Source of the DNA: Corallococcus soli
Lineage (GTDB): Bacteria > Myxococcota > Myxococcia > Myxococcales > Myxococcaceae
NCBI RefSeq assembly: GCF_014930455.1
Contig: NZ_JAAIYO010000003.1
Location: forward strand, 310,001 to 374,000
DNA: 64,000 nucleotides
Direction: 5' to 3'
Positions 38,469-46,062 of the stretch are shown one piece after another; position 1 is the first letter of the stretch; the number at the start of each line of letters is the position of its first letter. The notes under the pieces are model-generated. The model was not told the DNA's origin and searched no databases. It was given only the letters and a program-made list of their open reading frames with translations. Both the position numbers and the translations under genes were made by a program.

Positions 38469-38648
38469 ATGGGCAAGGGTGGCGGTGGTGGAAAAGGCAA
38501 TGCGGGCGGTAGCCAGGGCGGGGGAGGAGGGAGCAAGGGCGGCAGCGGGAGCAACGGCGGAAACGGTAGTTCCGTCAGGCCCCCCAATGGCCCGAGCACC
38601 ACGGGAAGGCCCTCCGGCGATGGCCGGGGCAACAACCCTCCCAAGTGA
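38469..38648 (+). CDS. Small Gly-rich protein
   Basis: The 59-residue protein is about 45 percent glycine with Ser, Asn, Lys and Pro ([38 protein letters not shown]). Its ATG follows AGGAGG with a 6-base spacer, a much stronger ribosome site than most here, which supports real translation. It has no signal peptide. Low-complexity composition means homology will be hard to judge. It is convergent with the dehydratase gene, ending 24 bp before the latter's stop, and may be unrelated to it. An unstructured or adhesive role would be a guess. Confidence 0.5.
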   Translation: MGKGGGGGKGNAGGSQGGGGGSKGGSGSNGGNGSSVRPPNGPSTTGRPSGDGRGNNPPK

Positions 38649-38672
38649 TGGGGGCTCGTCCTCGCAGATGCC

Positions 38673-40556
38673 CTATGGAGCGCGCGTTCGCGCGGGCTCC
38701 CGCAGTTCGCCCAGGGTGACGTGAAGCTCTCGCTGCTTCCACGAGAACGTCAGGCGCTGGCCGACCTGCTTCCAGTCGAAGGACACCTGCCCGTGCTCGG
38801 GGGACTTCAGGTCCAGGTGGACTCCCAGCCGTGCATCGGTGACGGTGTGCCGGGCGCTGTCGCGGAAGACGAAGGCCACGGCGTCGCGCACCGCCACCCC
38901 TAGGTTCGCGAGGGTGAATCGCTCTCCCTCCAGGACGGGCAGCGAGGGCGGGGCGTTCGGCTCCAGGAAGCGCTGCGGTCCCGCACGCCGTGTCTTCAGC
39001 GCTCCTTCCACTCCCGTCAGGTAGAGCAGGGGACCTCCCTGCGCCTCCCTGAAGAAGTACGGCACGTCGAGCCGGCCCAACTGCTCCGCCTCCTCCCGGC
39101 TGAACCGGCCACGCGGTGAGGAGGGCTTGCCGGAGGACAGCACCTGCCGGTCCAGCGCTTCGCCATACACCGAGGTGGGCTTGACCAGCACCCGGACGAA
39201 CCGATTCCGTGACGCACGCTTCAGGAACTTCACGACCCGGGGGCGCTCCAACAGCAGCAGCGTCCAGAGGTCGAACAGGCCGCGCAGGAACGCCGGGAGG
39301 TACGCGCCGAAGCCAACGTTTCCCTGCGTGTCCGCGACCACCGAGCGCGTCTCCTCCCGCGCCCAGGGCCGTGTCCTCCTTTCGAGCCGCAGCACGCCTC
39401 CGCGCGTCTCCGTGAAACACACCCGCGGGCCGCCTTCGGTGCACCACCGCGCGCTGCGCTCGAAGCCTACGTGGTGGTTTCCTCCGTCACTTGCATCGTT
39501 GATGAGCCCGGTCTCCGGAAGCCGTTGGACGGGGGCGAAGAACACCTCCAGGTCCACCGGATAGGCCATGGGCCTCCGGTCCTTGCTCCTGGCTCCGACC
39601 AGGACGTTGCCCGCGAAGAGATCGCCCATTCCCAGCGCGAAGCACGCGGCGGTGAGCGAACCGGCGCGATGCCAGAAGCGCTCCGCTTCCCGGGGCTCCA
39701 GCCGACAGCCCTCCAGCCGCAGGTGCTCCGCTTCCCGCAACGTGCCCCACTGCCGGGGACGGGGGATCCACTCCTGCCAGCTGTAGGCGAACCGGTCCGC
39801 TCCACGGCCCTCCAGGATCCGCATCGTGGGCAGGTGCACCGCTCCGGACGCCGCGGGGCGCCCGTTGAGCCATTCGAAGAGGGAGCTTCCCGCGCGGCCC
39901 TCGTATAGGAACAGCGCTTCACCTCCCGCGGGCCTCGGCTTGTAGGCCAGTGCTCCGCCCTTGCGAAAGCGCAGCCTCAACACGCACTGCCGTCCGTTGT
40001 GCGTCTCCTCCGGGTTCGCCCACACGCCCACCACCGGACCGGTGAAGCCCTCCCGCTGGAACACCCCCGCTCGCAAATCCCTTCGCAGCCGGATGAGGAA
40101 GCGCGCGAAGAACGCCTGGAACCCCTTCCACAGCGCGCCCAGGTCGGGCGGCTCGGCGCCCTCGTTCGTGGCGGCGCACTGCGTGAAGGCGTCGGTGATC
40201 AACGGGCCGAACAGCTCCGCGTTGCTCAGCGTGAGCACCCGAGGGCCGAAGAGTCCCGGATGTCCTCCGGCCGTGCTCCGACACCACGCCCCCAGCTCCT
40301 CCAGGAGCTCCACCAGGGGATGGAAGCCGGGCCGGGCCAGCAGGGCATGGATGCGCCGAGCATCTTCTTCGCCGTGCAGGGCCCTCGCGACCTGGAGCAC
40401 GCCTTCGGGACCTTCGCGGACCACGGGCGGGAAGAAGCCGGTGGCCCGTCCCCTTCGCACCGCCTCCACCAACCCGCGCGCCCGCGGTGGCAGGGGCGGT
40501 AGGGGACCCGGACGCGGCTTCGGGATGCCTCGGGGCAGGACGGTCTTCCGGGGCAT
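38673..40556 (-). CDS. LanM-type lanthipeptide dehydratase (DUF4135-like) without cyclase domain
   Basis: The 627-residue protein resembles the N-terminal dehydratase half of class II lanthipeptide synthetases, which phosphorylate and then eliminate Ser/Thr of a precursor. Visible motifs are ETHNGRQ (184-190, Glu in place of the usual Asp), ALAYKPR (Lys206), GDLFAGN (311-316, Phe where LanM has the motif His), PVDLE (Asp335) and RVLVKPTSVY (Arg455 and Thr461, matching the phosphate-elimination pair). There is no C-terminal LanC domain or zinc ligands. ATG at 40556 is chosen because an attenuator hairpin lies between the precursor and this codon. ATG at 40625 is possible. Confidence 0.75.
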   Translation of the reverse strand: MPRKTVLPRGIPKPRPGPLPPLPPRARGLVEAVRRGRATGFFPPVVREGPEGVLQVARALHGEEDARRIHALLARPGFHPLVELLEELGAWCRSTAGGHPGLFGPRVLTLSNAELFGPLITDAFTQCAATNEGAEPPDLGALWKGFQAFFARFLIRLRRDLRAGVFQREGFTGPVVGVWANPEETHNGRQCVLRLRFRKGGALAYKPRPAGGEALFLYEGRAGSSLFEWLNGRPAASGAVHLPTMRILEGRGADRFAYSWQEWIPRPRQWGTLREAEHLRLEGCRLEPREAERFWHRAGSLTAACFALGMGDLFAGNVLVGARSKDRRPMAYPVDLEVFFAPVQRLPETGLINDASDGGNHHVGFERSARWCTEGGPRVCFTETRGGVLRLERRTRPWAREETRSVVADTQGNVGFGAYLPAFLRGLFDLWTLLLLERPRVVKFLKRASRNRFVRVLVKPTSVYGEALDRQVLSSGKPSSPRGRFSREEAEQLGRLDVPYFFREAQGGPLLYLTGVEGALKTRRAGPQRFLEPNAPPSLPVLEGERFTLANLGVAVRDAVAFVFRDSARHTVTDARLGVHLDLKSPEHGQVSFDWKQVGQRLTFSWKQRELHVTLGELREPARTRAP

Positions 40557-40589
40557 CGGTGACGTTGCCTCTCCCAGGCTGAAAAGAAA

Positions 40590-40621
40590 CGGGCGTGGAT
40601 CGAGCAACCCGACCCACGCCC
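40590..40621 (-). terminator. Attenuator/leaky terminator between precursor and dehydratase genes
   Basis: GGGCGTGG (40591-40598) and CCACGCCC (40614-40621) form an 8-bp stem that extends by two pairs past one mismatch. On the minus strand the stem is followed by GTTTCTTTTCA. This is the typical place for a partial terminator that keeps precursor mRNA in excess over enzyme mRNA. Confidence 0.55.
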
Positions 40622-40641
40622 GCATCAGGAACAACGCCGTT

Positions 40642-40788
40642 CTAGACCATGCAGTAGACGCGGATACACGTACCGCGCGCCTTCGTGGAGGTGGGCACCG
40701 TGGCCTTCTCCATCTCACGCATCATCTGCACCAGCTTCTGCTTGGCCTGCTTGGACGACCGGGGGGCCTTCGCCTTCTTCTTGAGCAT
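40642..40788 (-). CDS. Putative RiPP (lanthipeptide-like) precursor peptide
   Basis: The 48-residue peptide starts with ATG at 40788, preceded by GGAGGAG. Residues 1-28 form a Lys-rich amphipathic leader (MLKKKAKAPRSSKQAKQKLV, QMMREMEKA) and the C-terminal part TVPTSTKARG-TCIRVYCMV has four Thr, one Ser and two Cys (Thr30, Thr33, Ser34, Thr35, Thr40, Cys41, Cys46). It lies between a JmjC oxygenase gene and a dehydratase gene with a leaky terminator behind it, the usual layout of a precursor gene. No Gly-Gly cleavage site is present, and the leader/core boundary is inferred. Confidence 0.7.
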   Translation of the reverse strand: MLKKKAKAPRSSKQAKQKLVQMMREMEKATVPTSTKARGTCIRVYCMV

Positions 40789-40838
40789 GACACTCCTCCG
40801 TCGATTGGGCTGACTGCGCGTACAGCGTGGGACGTGTT

Positions 40839-42200
40839 TCAAGATGCGTCAAGCGGTGGATGCGGACTGTTTCCCTGTCCCTGCGTCAGCGCGCGGCAGG
40901 CGTGAAGCTTTTCCAGCACGCTGCGCATCCCTTCACGCGTTGCGGCAATCACATCCACGTCCGGCGCCGTTCTACCGCCTGAACGAAATGGCCGCAGCAG
41001 GTCTCCGACGCGCGATTCCCGGCCTGATGCCAGCTCCTTGAACAGCTTCGCGACTGCCTGCCCGCCCCCCTTGCCTCGAAGGGCCTGTCCGTTGGCCGCG
41101 CAGATCCAGCGGGTCGTGTCCTCCTGTTCGAGGACGATGGGGAAGCGCGCGTCCGCGTGCACGCGGTCCCCGTCCCGCAGCCGCTTCGTGGGGGCGGGGT
41201 CCGGCACGGGCTGGAAGCCCCCGGAGGTGAGGCGCTTGAGCCACGTCTCCTGGATGTGCCGACGCGCGTCGCGGGGCCGGCTCACGTCGCGGAAGGCCTC
41301 GACCGCTTCGGAGAGCGCGCGGGGCAGCACCGTGGGCAGGCGGCCTCCGGCCCTGAGCGCATCTCGCATCAACGGGGAGGCGTCCACCCTGGCGAGGCGC
41401 GTCTGCGTCCACTCGTGGTCGGCGAGGGACGTCTCGTCGATCATCCCTCGCAGCAGGTCGTCCACGGCGTAGACGGTGCGGTGCTCCGTGAGCGGGATTC
41501 CCACGTTCACGCTCGTGGTCACGCCCGCGCCCGCGCTCTCTCCGACGTGGTAGTAGGTCGAGGGCCAGTAGAGGATGTCCCCGGGCTCGACCTCCGCGAC
41601 GAAGGAGTCCTTCAGGTAGGGCTGGTAGTCGAGCACCGTGGAGACGTCCTCCTTCCAGGGCCGCTTGCGCCAGAACCGCATCCGCTTGCGCCCCCTGAGC
41701 GCGAAGAGGAAGGTGGTGAAGCGGTCCAGGTGGACGCCCACGGGGCTGTGTTCGTACGTTCCATGGAACAGCGTCGTGATGCCTCCCGTGATGGGCAGGC
41801 CGACGCGCTTCCACAGCTCCGCGAAGAAGGCTCGCTCACGGCTCCACAGCCCGTATCCGGAGCTGTGCAGGCTGGAGATGATCAGCGCATACCGCTTCGC
41901 GCCCACCTCGGCCGCGATGCGCGCGTCGTAGGCCTCCAGCGAACCGTCCGACGCGCGGGGGAGCCAGGGCTTGAGGACGAGCTGCCGCGACCGGTCCACG
42001 GTGAAGGTGACATCCGGCCGCGAGTCCACGGCGTAGCTCCGCTCCAGGTATCGCCGGGTCGCGCCCGCGGAGGCGTCGAAGACATCCGTGAGCGTGAAGG
42101 GCGAGGCGCCGGTGCCCTTGAAGAGCACCGGCCGCTGGTTCCAGTAGCGCGCGACGAAGGTGTCCCAATCAAAGCGGCGGGTGGTTTCAAGCGCGGACAT
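40839..42200 (-). CDS. JmjC/cupin-type Fe(II)/2-oxoglutarate oxygenase
   Basis: The 453-residue protein resembles bacterial JmjC (cupin_4) hydroxylases of the ribosomal-oxygenase type. The iron triad is complete: His157 and Asp159 in VGVHLDRFTTFLFALRG and His218 in YWPSTYYHVGES. The C-terminal region (about 360-440, WICAANGQALRG...) is a probable winged-helix-like domain shared with the next gene. In the RiPP operon it is the likely tailoring hydroxylase acting on the precursor, for instance on Arg, Tyr or Val. It starts 3 bp after the paralogue's stop. The substrate is inference. Confidence 0.8.
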   Translation of the reverse strand: MSALETTRRFDWDTFVARYWNQRPVLFKGTGASPFTLTDVFDASAGATRRYLERSYAVDSRPDVTFTVDRSRQLVLKPWLPRASDGSLEAYDARIAAEVGAKRYALIISSLHSSGYGLWSRERAFFAELWKRVGLPITGGITTLFHGTYEHSPVGVHLDRFTTFLFALRGRKRMRFWRKRPWKEDVSTVLDYQPYLKDSFVAEVEPGDILYWPSTYYHVGESAGAGVTTSVNVGIPLTEHRTVYAVDDLLRGMIDETSLADHEWTQTRLARVDASPLMRDALRAGGRLPTVLPRALSEAVEAFRDVSRPRDARRHIQETWLKRLTSGGFQPVPDPAPTKRLRDGDRVHADARFPIVLEQEDTTRWICAANGQALRGKGGGQAVAKLFKELASGRESRVGDLLRPFRSGGRTAPDVDVIAATREGMRSVLEKLHACRALTQGQGNSPHPPLDAS

Positions 42201-42203
42201 GGT

Positions 42204-43463
42204 TCAGCCCTCCTCCCTGGTCACGACCTGGAGCGCCCGCAGCCGCTGGAGTTTCTCCAGCACCGCGTCCAGCTCCTCCCGTTGCGCCCCTCGCCGTGCA
42301 AGCCGCCGAAGCTCCCCCACGGCGTGGGCTTCATCCGATGCCAGGGCCTTGAGGACCTCTTGCGCCACGGCGGTGCCCATCCCGGGGAAGACGTGGCCGT
42401 TGACCGCCCAGATCCACGGGCCCGGTCGCTCTCCCATCCGGATGATGTCCGCGGAGGGGACGCCCCGCACGAGGTCGGTGTCCCGCAGGGGCACGGCCTT
42501 GTCGGGCGGTGGGGCCGGTTCCAGACCGCATGCGCTCACCCGCCTTGCCCAGATGATGCGCAGCGCCTGATGCACGTCGGGTGAGCGCAGCAGGGCTTCC
42601 AGGTCATCGGCGGTCCGCTCCAGGGGCGGGGCCGTGGTGCGCTTGCCCTTGCGCGGTCGGCGCCAGGGGTAGGGGAGGTAGGGCACGGCTTCATCGTGCG
42701 CGGAGCGTGCTTCCAGGAGCGCCACGAGCACCTCCTTGACCGCGTCCGTCGGCCGGCTCCCCTGGACGGGGACCCACAGTCGCAGGGCCATGCAGTCACC
42801 CCGCGCCTCATCCAAGTGCCAGAGGCGCGAGGGGGTGTAGAGCCACTCTCCCTCGCCGGCCTCCAGGGTCGTGGCGTCGGCGTGGTGGCGGTCGAAGTCG
42901 ACGGTCTCTCCAGGAGCGTCGCCCCAGAGCTTCTCCCAGAGGCGCACGCGCAACCGTCCGTGGAGCACCAGCGTGAACAGGGCGTGATTCGGGCGCTTCG
43001 CGACGCCCCGAGGGTTCTGGGGAAAGTTCCCCAGCAGCAGCTCGCTGACGATGGGGAGGACCGGAACGCCGACGCGCTCCAGCAGCCCCCGGACGAAGCG
43101 GCGGACGGGATCCCAGAGGGTGAAGTCGAACATGAACGGTTGCTCGACGAAGAGCTGGAACGGTCTGCCACCCAGGCCTGCGGAGGCCCGGCGGACGTAG
43201 TCGCTGACGCCCGCGTCGTCTTCTCCGGGGAGCAGCGGTCCCGGCGCGCCGAGCTGCGCGGTCTCCACGAAGAGCCGCACGTCCGGCAGCGCCCGGAAGC
43301 GCGTCCCGAAGCGGAAGGGCGCGCAGACCGCCACGAGGCTCCGGAAGACCTGCTCCGGGGAGACGACGGGGACGTCCAGGGACAGGTGCGCCGGCGCCTT
43401 CTCCCAGTGGCGACGCACGAACGATTCCCAATCGGGTTCGCGGCTCATCACGGCTCCGGTCAT
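42204..43463 (-). CDS. JmjC-like protein lacking the iron ligands
   Basis: The 419-residue paralogue of the neighbouring oxygenase starts similarly (DWESFVRRHWEKAP against DWDTFVARYWNQRP) and ends with the same C-terminal domain (PWIWAVNGHVFPG). At the iron site VGVHLD is replaced by RGVAKR (155-157 region), so the His and Asp are missing, although a distal His216 (RLWHLDEA) remains. It is therefore probably an inactive partner, for example a precursor-binding subunit. ATG at 43463 overlaps the upstream stop (ATGA), which supports this start over ATG at 43448. Confidence 0.75.
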   Translation of the reverse strand: MTGAVMSREPDWESFVRRHWEKAPAHLSLDVPVVSPEQVFRSLVAVCAPFRFGTRFRALPDVRLFVETAQLGAPGPLLPGEDDAGVSDYVRRASAGLGGRPFQLFVEQPFMFDFTLWDPVRRFVRGLLERVGVPVLPIVSELLLGNFPQNPRGVAKRPNHALFTLVLHGRLRVRLWEKLWGDAPGETVDFDRHHADATTLEAGEGEWLYTPSRLWHLDEARGDCMALRLWVPVQGSRPTDAVKEVLVALLEARSAHDEAVPYLPYPWRRPRKGKRTTAPPLERTADDLEALLRSPDVHQALRIIWARRVSACGLEPAPPPDKAVPLRDTDLVRGVPSADIIRMGERPGPWIWAVNGHVFPGMGTAVAQEVLKALASDEAHAVGELRRLARRGAQREELDAVLEKLQRLRALQVVTREEG

Positions 43464-44011
43464 GACGGCAGGTAGCGCCGCTGGAGGCGCCGAGCGTAGG
43501 TGCGCAGGGACGGCAGCTCCATCTGTTTTCGCCGTGCGTCCACCGCGTCAGCCTTTTCGATGGGGTAGGGGACGAGCTCGCCCTTCACCTTGCGGAACTT
43601 CGTCCCATAGAGCTGCTTCTTTCCAGCGCGCATGCGCACCACGTCGGTGAGGTAGGCGACCTGCTGGAGGGGGACCTCGCCCTGGGCCGCTGCGTCCTGG
43701 AGCCGGCGCAGGCATTGGCGATGGAAGGTGAGGGAGCACTCGGCGTGGAGGACGAGCCGGCACGCCGCAGCCGCTGCGGCGCGGCCCACCAGGGTGTGTC
43801 CGGGCCAGCCGTGTTCCTGGATGACGTCGCGCAGCCAGGCGATGCCCGCGGTGGTGAGGGCGGTGAGTTTTCGTTCCAGCGCGCGATCCTTGAACTCCGT
43901 CGCGGTCCACTCCGAGCGCAGCGCATGGTCGAGGCGGTCGAGCCGCAGCAGGTGGCCCCGCAGCTCGCGGTCCAGCGCGGTCTGCTTCACCGTTCGTTTG
44001 CGTGTCGCCAT
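43460..44011 (-). CDS. DUF6624-like protein heading the RiPP operon
   Basis: The 183-residue protein has a conserved helical core: GWPGHTLVGRAAAAAACRLVLHAECSLTFHRQCLRRLQDAAAQGEVPLQQVAYLTDVV and QLYGTKF, which I recognise as DUF6624, a family of unknown function. It has no signal or transmembrane segment and a basic N-terminus. ATG at 44011 is chosen at the start of the basic region. GGAGG lies rather far (about 12 bases) upstream. The stop overlaps the next gene by ATGA. Its position as first gene implies it belongs to the pathway or its control. Confidence 0.7.
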   Translation of the reverse strand: MATRKRTVKQTALDRELRGHLLRLDRLDHALRSEWTATEFKDRALERKLTALTTAGIAWLRDVIQEHGWPGHTLVGRAAAAAACRLVLHAECSLTFHRQCLRRLQDAAAQGEVPLQQVAYLTDVVRMRAGKKQLYGTKFRKVKGELVPYPIEKADAVDARRKQMELPSLRTYARRLQRRYLPS

Positions 44012-44146
44012 GGCACGGAGGGCTCCTCCCTGAAAGGGGGGCCAGCATCGCGCACTGGACGGTTGTGGTGAATCCTGACGGCACGGAAGGGGAGCGGCGC
44101 AGGGAACCCTCGACGCTTGTTCCGACCCGTGCCAGCGTCCCGCCTC

Positions 44147-44785
44147 GTGACGCCCTACGACAAGATCTTCGAGAACAACAAGCGCTGGGCCGACGAGCAG
44201 CTGCGCTCGGACCCGGATTTCTTCACCAGGCTCTCGCAGTCGCAGCAGCCTGACTTCCTGTACATCGGATGCTCCGACAGCCGCGTCCCGGCGAACCAGA
44301 TCATGGGACTGGCGCCCGGTGACGTGTTCGTGCACCGCAACGTCGCCAACCTGGTCAACAACGTCGACCTCAACGTGATGTCCGTCATCAACTACGCCGT
44401 GCGGCAGCTCGACGTGAAGCACATCATCGTCTGCGGGCACTACGGTTGTGGCGGTGTGCGGGCGGCGATGCAGCCCAAGGACCTGGGCATCCTCAACCCC
44501 TGGCTGCGCAACATCCGGGACGTGTACCGCTTCCACAAGCAGGAGCTGGACGGCATCGCGGAGGAGTCGCGGCGCTATGAGCGGCTGGTGGAACTCAACG
44601 TCCTGGAGCAGAGCATCAACATCATCAAGACGGCCGCCGTGCAGAAGTCCTACCTGGCGCGAGGCTTTCCCACCGTGCATGCCTGGGTGTTCGACATGCG
44701 CAACGGCATCATCAACGACCTGAAGCTGGACTTCGTGCAGACGCTGCACAACATCCAGGAGGTCTACGACTTGACGAAGGATTGA
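44147..44785 (+). CDS. can: Beta-carbonic anhydrase
   Basis: The enzyme interconverts CO2 and bicarbonate. The 212-residue protein has the zinc ligands of beta enzymes: Cys42 and Asp44 in IGCSDSRVP, and His98 and Cys101 in ICVCGHYGCGG-type sequence (VCGHYGCGGV). HRNVANLVNNVDLNVMSVINYAV and LNVLEQSINI match the E. coli Can group throughout. GTG at 44147 is chosen because the conserved YDKIFENNKRW begins there. It diverges from the RiPP operon over 135 bp. Confidence 0.95.
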   Translation: MTPYDKIFENNKRWADEQLRSDPDFFTRLSQSQQPDFLYIGCSDSRVPANQIMGLAPGDVFVHRNVANLVNNVDLNVMSVINYAVRQLDVKHIIVCGHYGCGGVRAAMQPKDLGILNPWLRNIRDVYRFHKQELDGIAEESRRYERLVELNVLEQSINIIKTAAVQKSYLARGFPTVHAWVFDMRNGIINDLKLDFVQTLHNIQEVYDLTKD

Positions 44786-44852
44786 GCTCTGGCGGTGCGG
44801 CTGGGTTCGCTTCCAGCCCTTCACCGGCCTCCTCCTTCTGCATAATCACGGC

Positions 44853-46007
44853 ATGAGGCCTGGACCCATGACCGCCCCCCTGCTCGCCGCCGCCGTCCTC
44901 TTCTCCGGCCTCGTCGGATGTGCCAGCACCCGAGCGCTTCCGTCGGGTGACGCACGCACGGTGGATGCCCTCTTTCGCGACTACGACGGCCCGGACCTCC
45001 CGGGCGCCAGCGTCGTCGTGATTCATGACGGGCAGGTCGTGCTCCGTCGGGCGTACGGTCTGGCCGAACTGGAGCAGCGAACGCCCGCCACGCCGGAGAG
45101 CAACTACCGGCTGGCTTCGCTCTCCAAGCAGTTCACGGCCACGGCCATCCTGCTGCTGGTCCAGGACGGCAGGCTCCGGCTCGATGATCGCGTGGTGGAC
45201 GTGCTCCCCGGGTTCCCTCCCTCCTTGCGGGAGGTCCGCGTCCACCACCTGCTCCAGCACACGTCGGGCATCTGGGATTACGAAGACTTCGTCCCGCCCA
45301 CGCAGACGGTGCAGGTGAAGGACCGGGACGTGCTGACGTTGCTCTCCCGCACGGACCGGACCTGGTTCGCACCGGGAACAGCGGTGCGCTACAGCAACTC
45401 CGGCTACGCGGTGCTCGCCCTCATCGTGGAGCAGGTGGGGGGCATGCCCTTCGCCCGCTTCCTGCACGAACGCGTCTTCGTCCCCAGCGGCATGCGCTCC
45501 ACCGTGGCGCACGAGGAAGGCGTCTCCTCCGTACCCCGCCGCGCGTATGGCTACGCCGCCGGCCCGACCGGCTTCATCCCCCGGGACCAGAGCCCCACCA
45601 GCGCGGTCCTGGGCGATGGCGGCATCTATGCGTCCGTGGTGGACCTGGTGGCGTGGGACCGGGCGCTGGAGTCGCAGGCGCTGCTGCTCGCGGAGACCCG
45701 GAGGCAGGCCTGGACTCCGCCGACGCTCCCGGACGGCACGCGCTCGCGCTACGGCTTCGGCTGGTTCGTCGACGAGGACGGCGGACGCCAGCGGCTGTCA
45801 CACCACGGTGAGACGTGTGGCTTCACCAACGCCATCGTGAAGTATCCGGAGCAGCGCCTCACGGTCATCGTCCTGACGAACCGCGCGGGCGGTGCTCCGT
45901 GGACGCTCGCCCAGCGCGTCGCGGACCTGTGGCTCGGCGGACCCGCGAAGGAAGGGCCTGCCTCGGCCCGTGCGTGGCCGTTCGAGACCCTGCCCAACGC
46001 GCACTGA
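44853..46007 (+). CDS. Beta-lactamase-fold serine hydrolase, lipoprotein
   Basis: The 384-residue protein has a lipoprotein signal with Cys23 (LVGC). It has the class C beta-lactamase/PBP fold: SxxK as SLSK (Ser89, Lys92), the second motif YSN (180-182), and a C-terminal HHG (in SHHGETCGF) in place of KTG. This set is typical of beta-lactamase-related esterases and D-Ala-D-Ala peptidase-like proteins, and not proof of antibiotic resistance. CATAAT (44841-44846) lies 6 bases before the ATG, suggesting a leaderless message. It is convergent with the PD40 protein. Confidence 0.88.
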   Translation: MRPGPMTAPLLAAAVLFSGLVGCASTRALPSGDARTVDALFRDYDGPDLPGASVVVIHDGQVVLRRAYGLAELEQRTPATPESNYRLASLSKQFTATAILLLVQDGRLRLDDRVVDVLPGFPPSLREVRVHHLLQHTSGIWDYEDFVPPTQTVQVKDRDVLTLLSRTDRTWFAPGTAVRYSNSGYAVLALIVEQVGGMPFARFLHERVFVPSGMRSTVAHEEGVSSVPRRAYGYAAGPTGFIPRDQSPTSAVLGDGGIYASVVDLVAWDRALESQALLLAETRRQAWTPPTLPDGTRSRYGFGWFVDEDGGRQRLSHHGETCGFTNAIVKYPEQRLTVIVLTNRAGGAPWTLAQRVADLWLGGPAKEGPASARAWPFETLPNAH

Positions 46008-46062
46008 CCGCGGGGGACCTGGATGCCCTGTCCATGGACGCCAGGGCCCCGCGCGGGGTTCT

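Noticed and set aside
44853-46007. Antibiotic-resistance beta-lactamase
   Set aside because: The fold and SxxK/YSN motifs are present, but the third motif is HHG and the context is a lipoprotein in a myxobacterial chromosome. This fits the broad esterase/peptidase-like group better.
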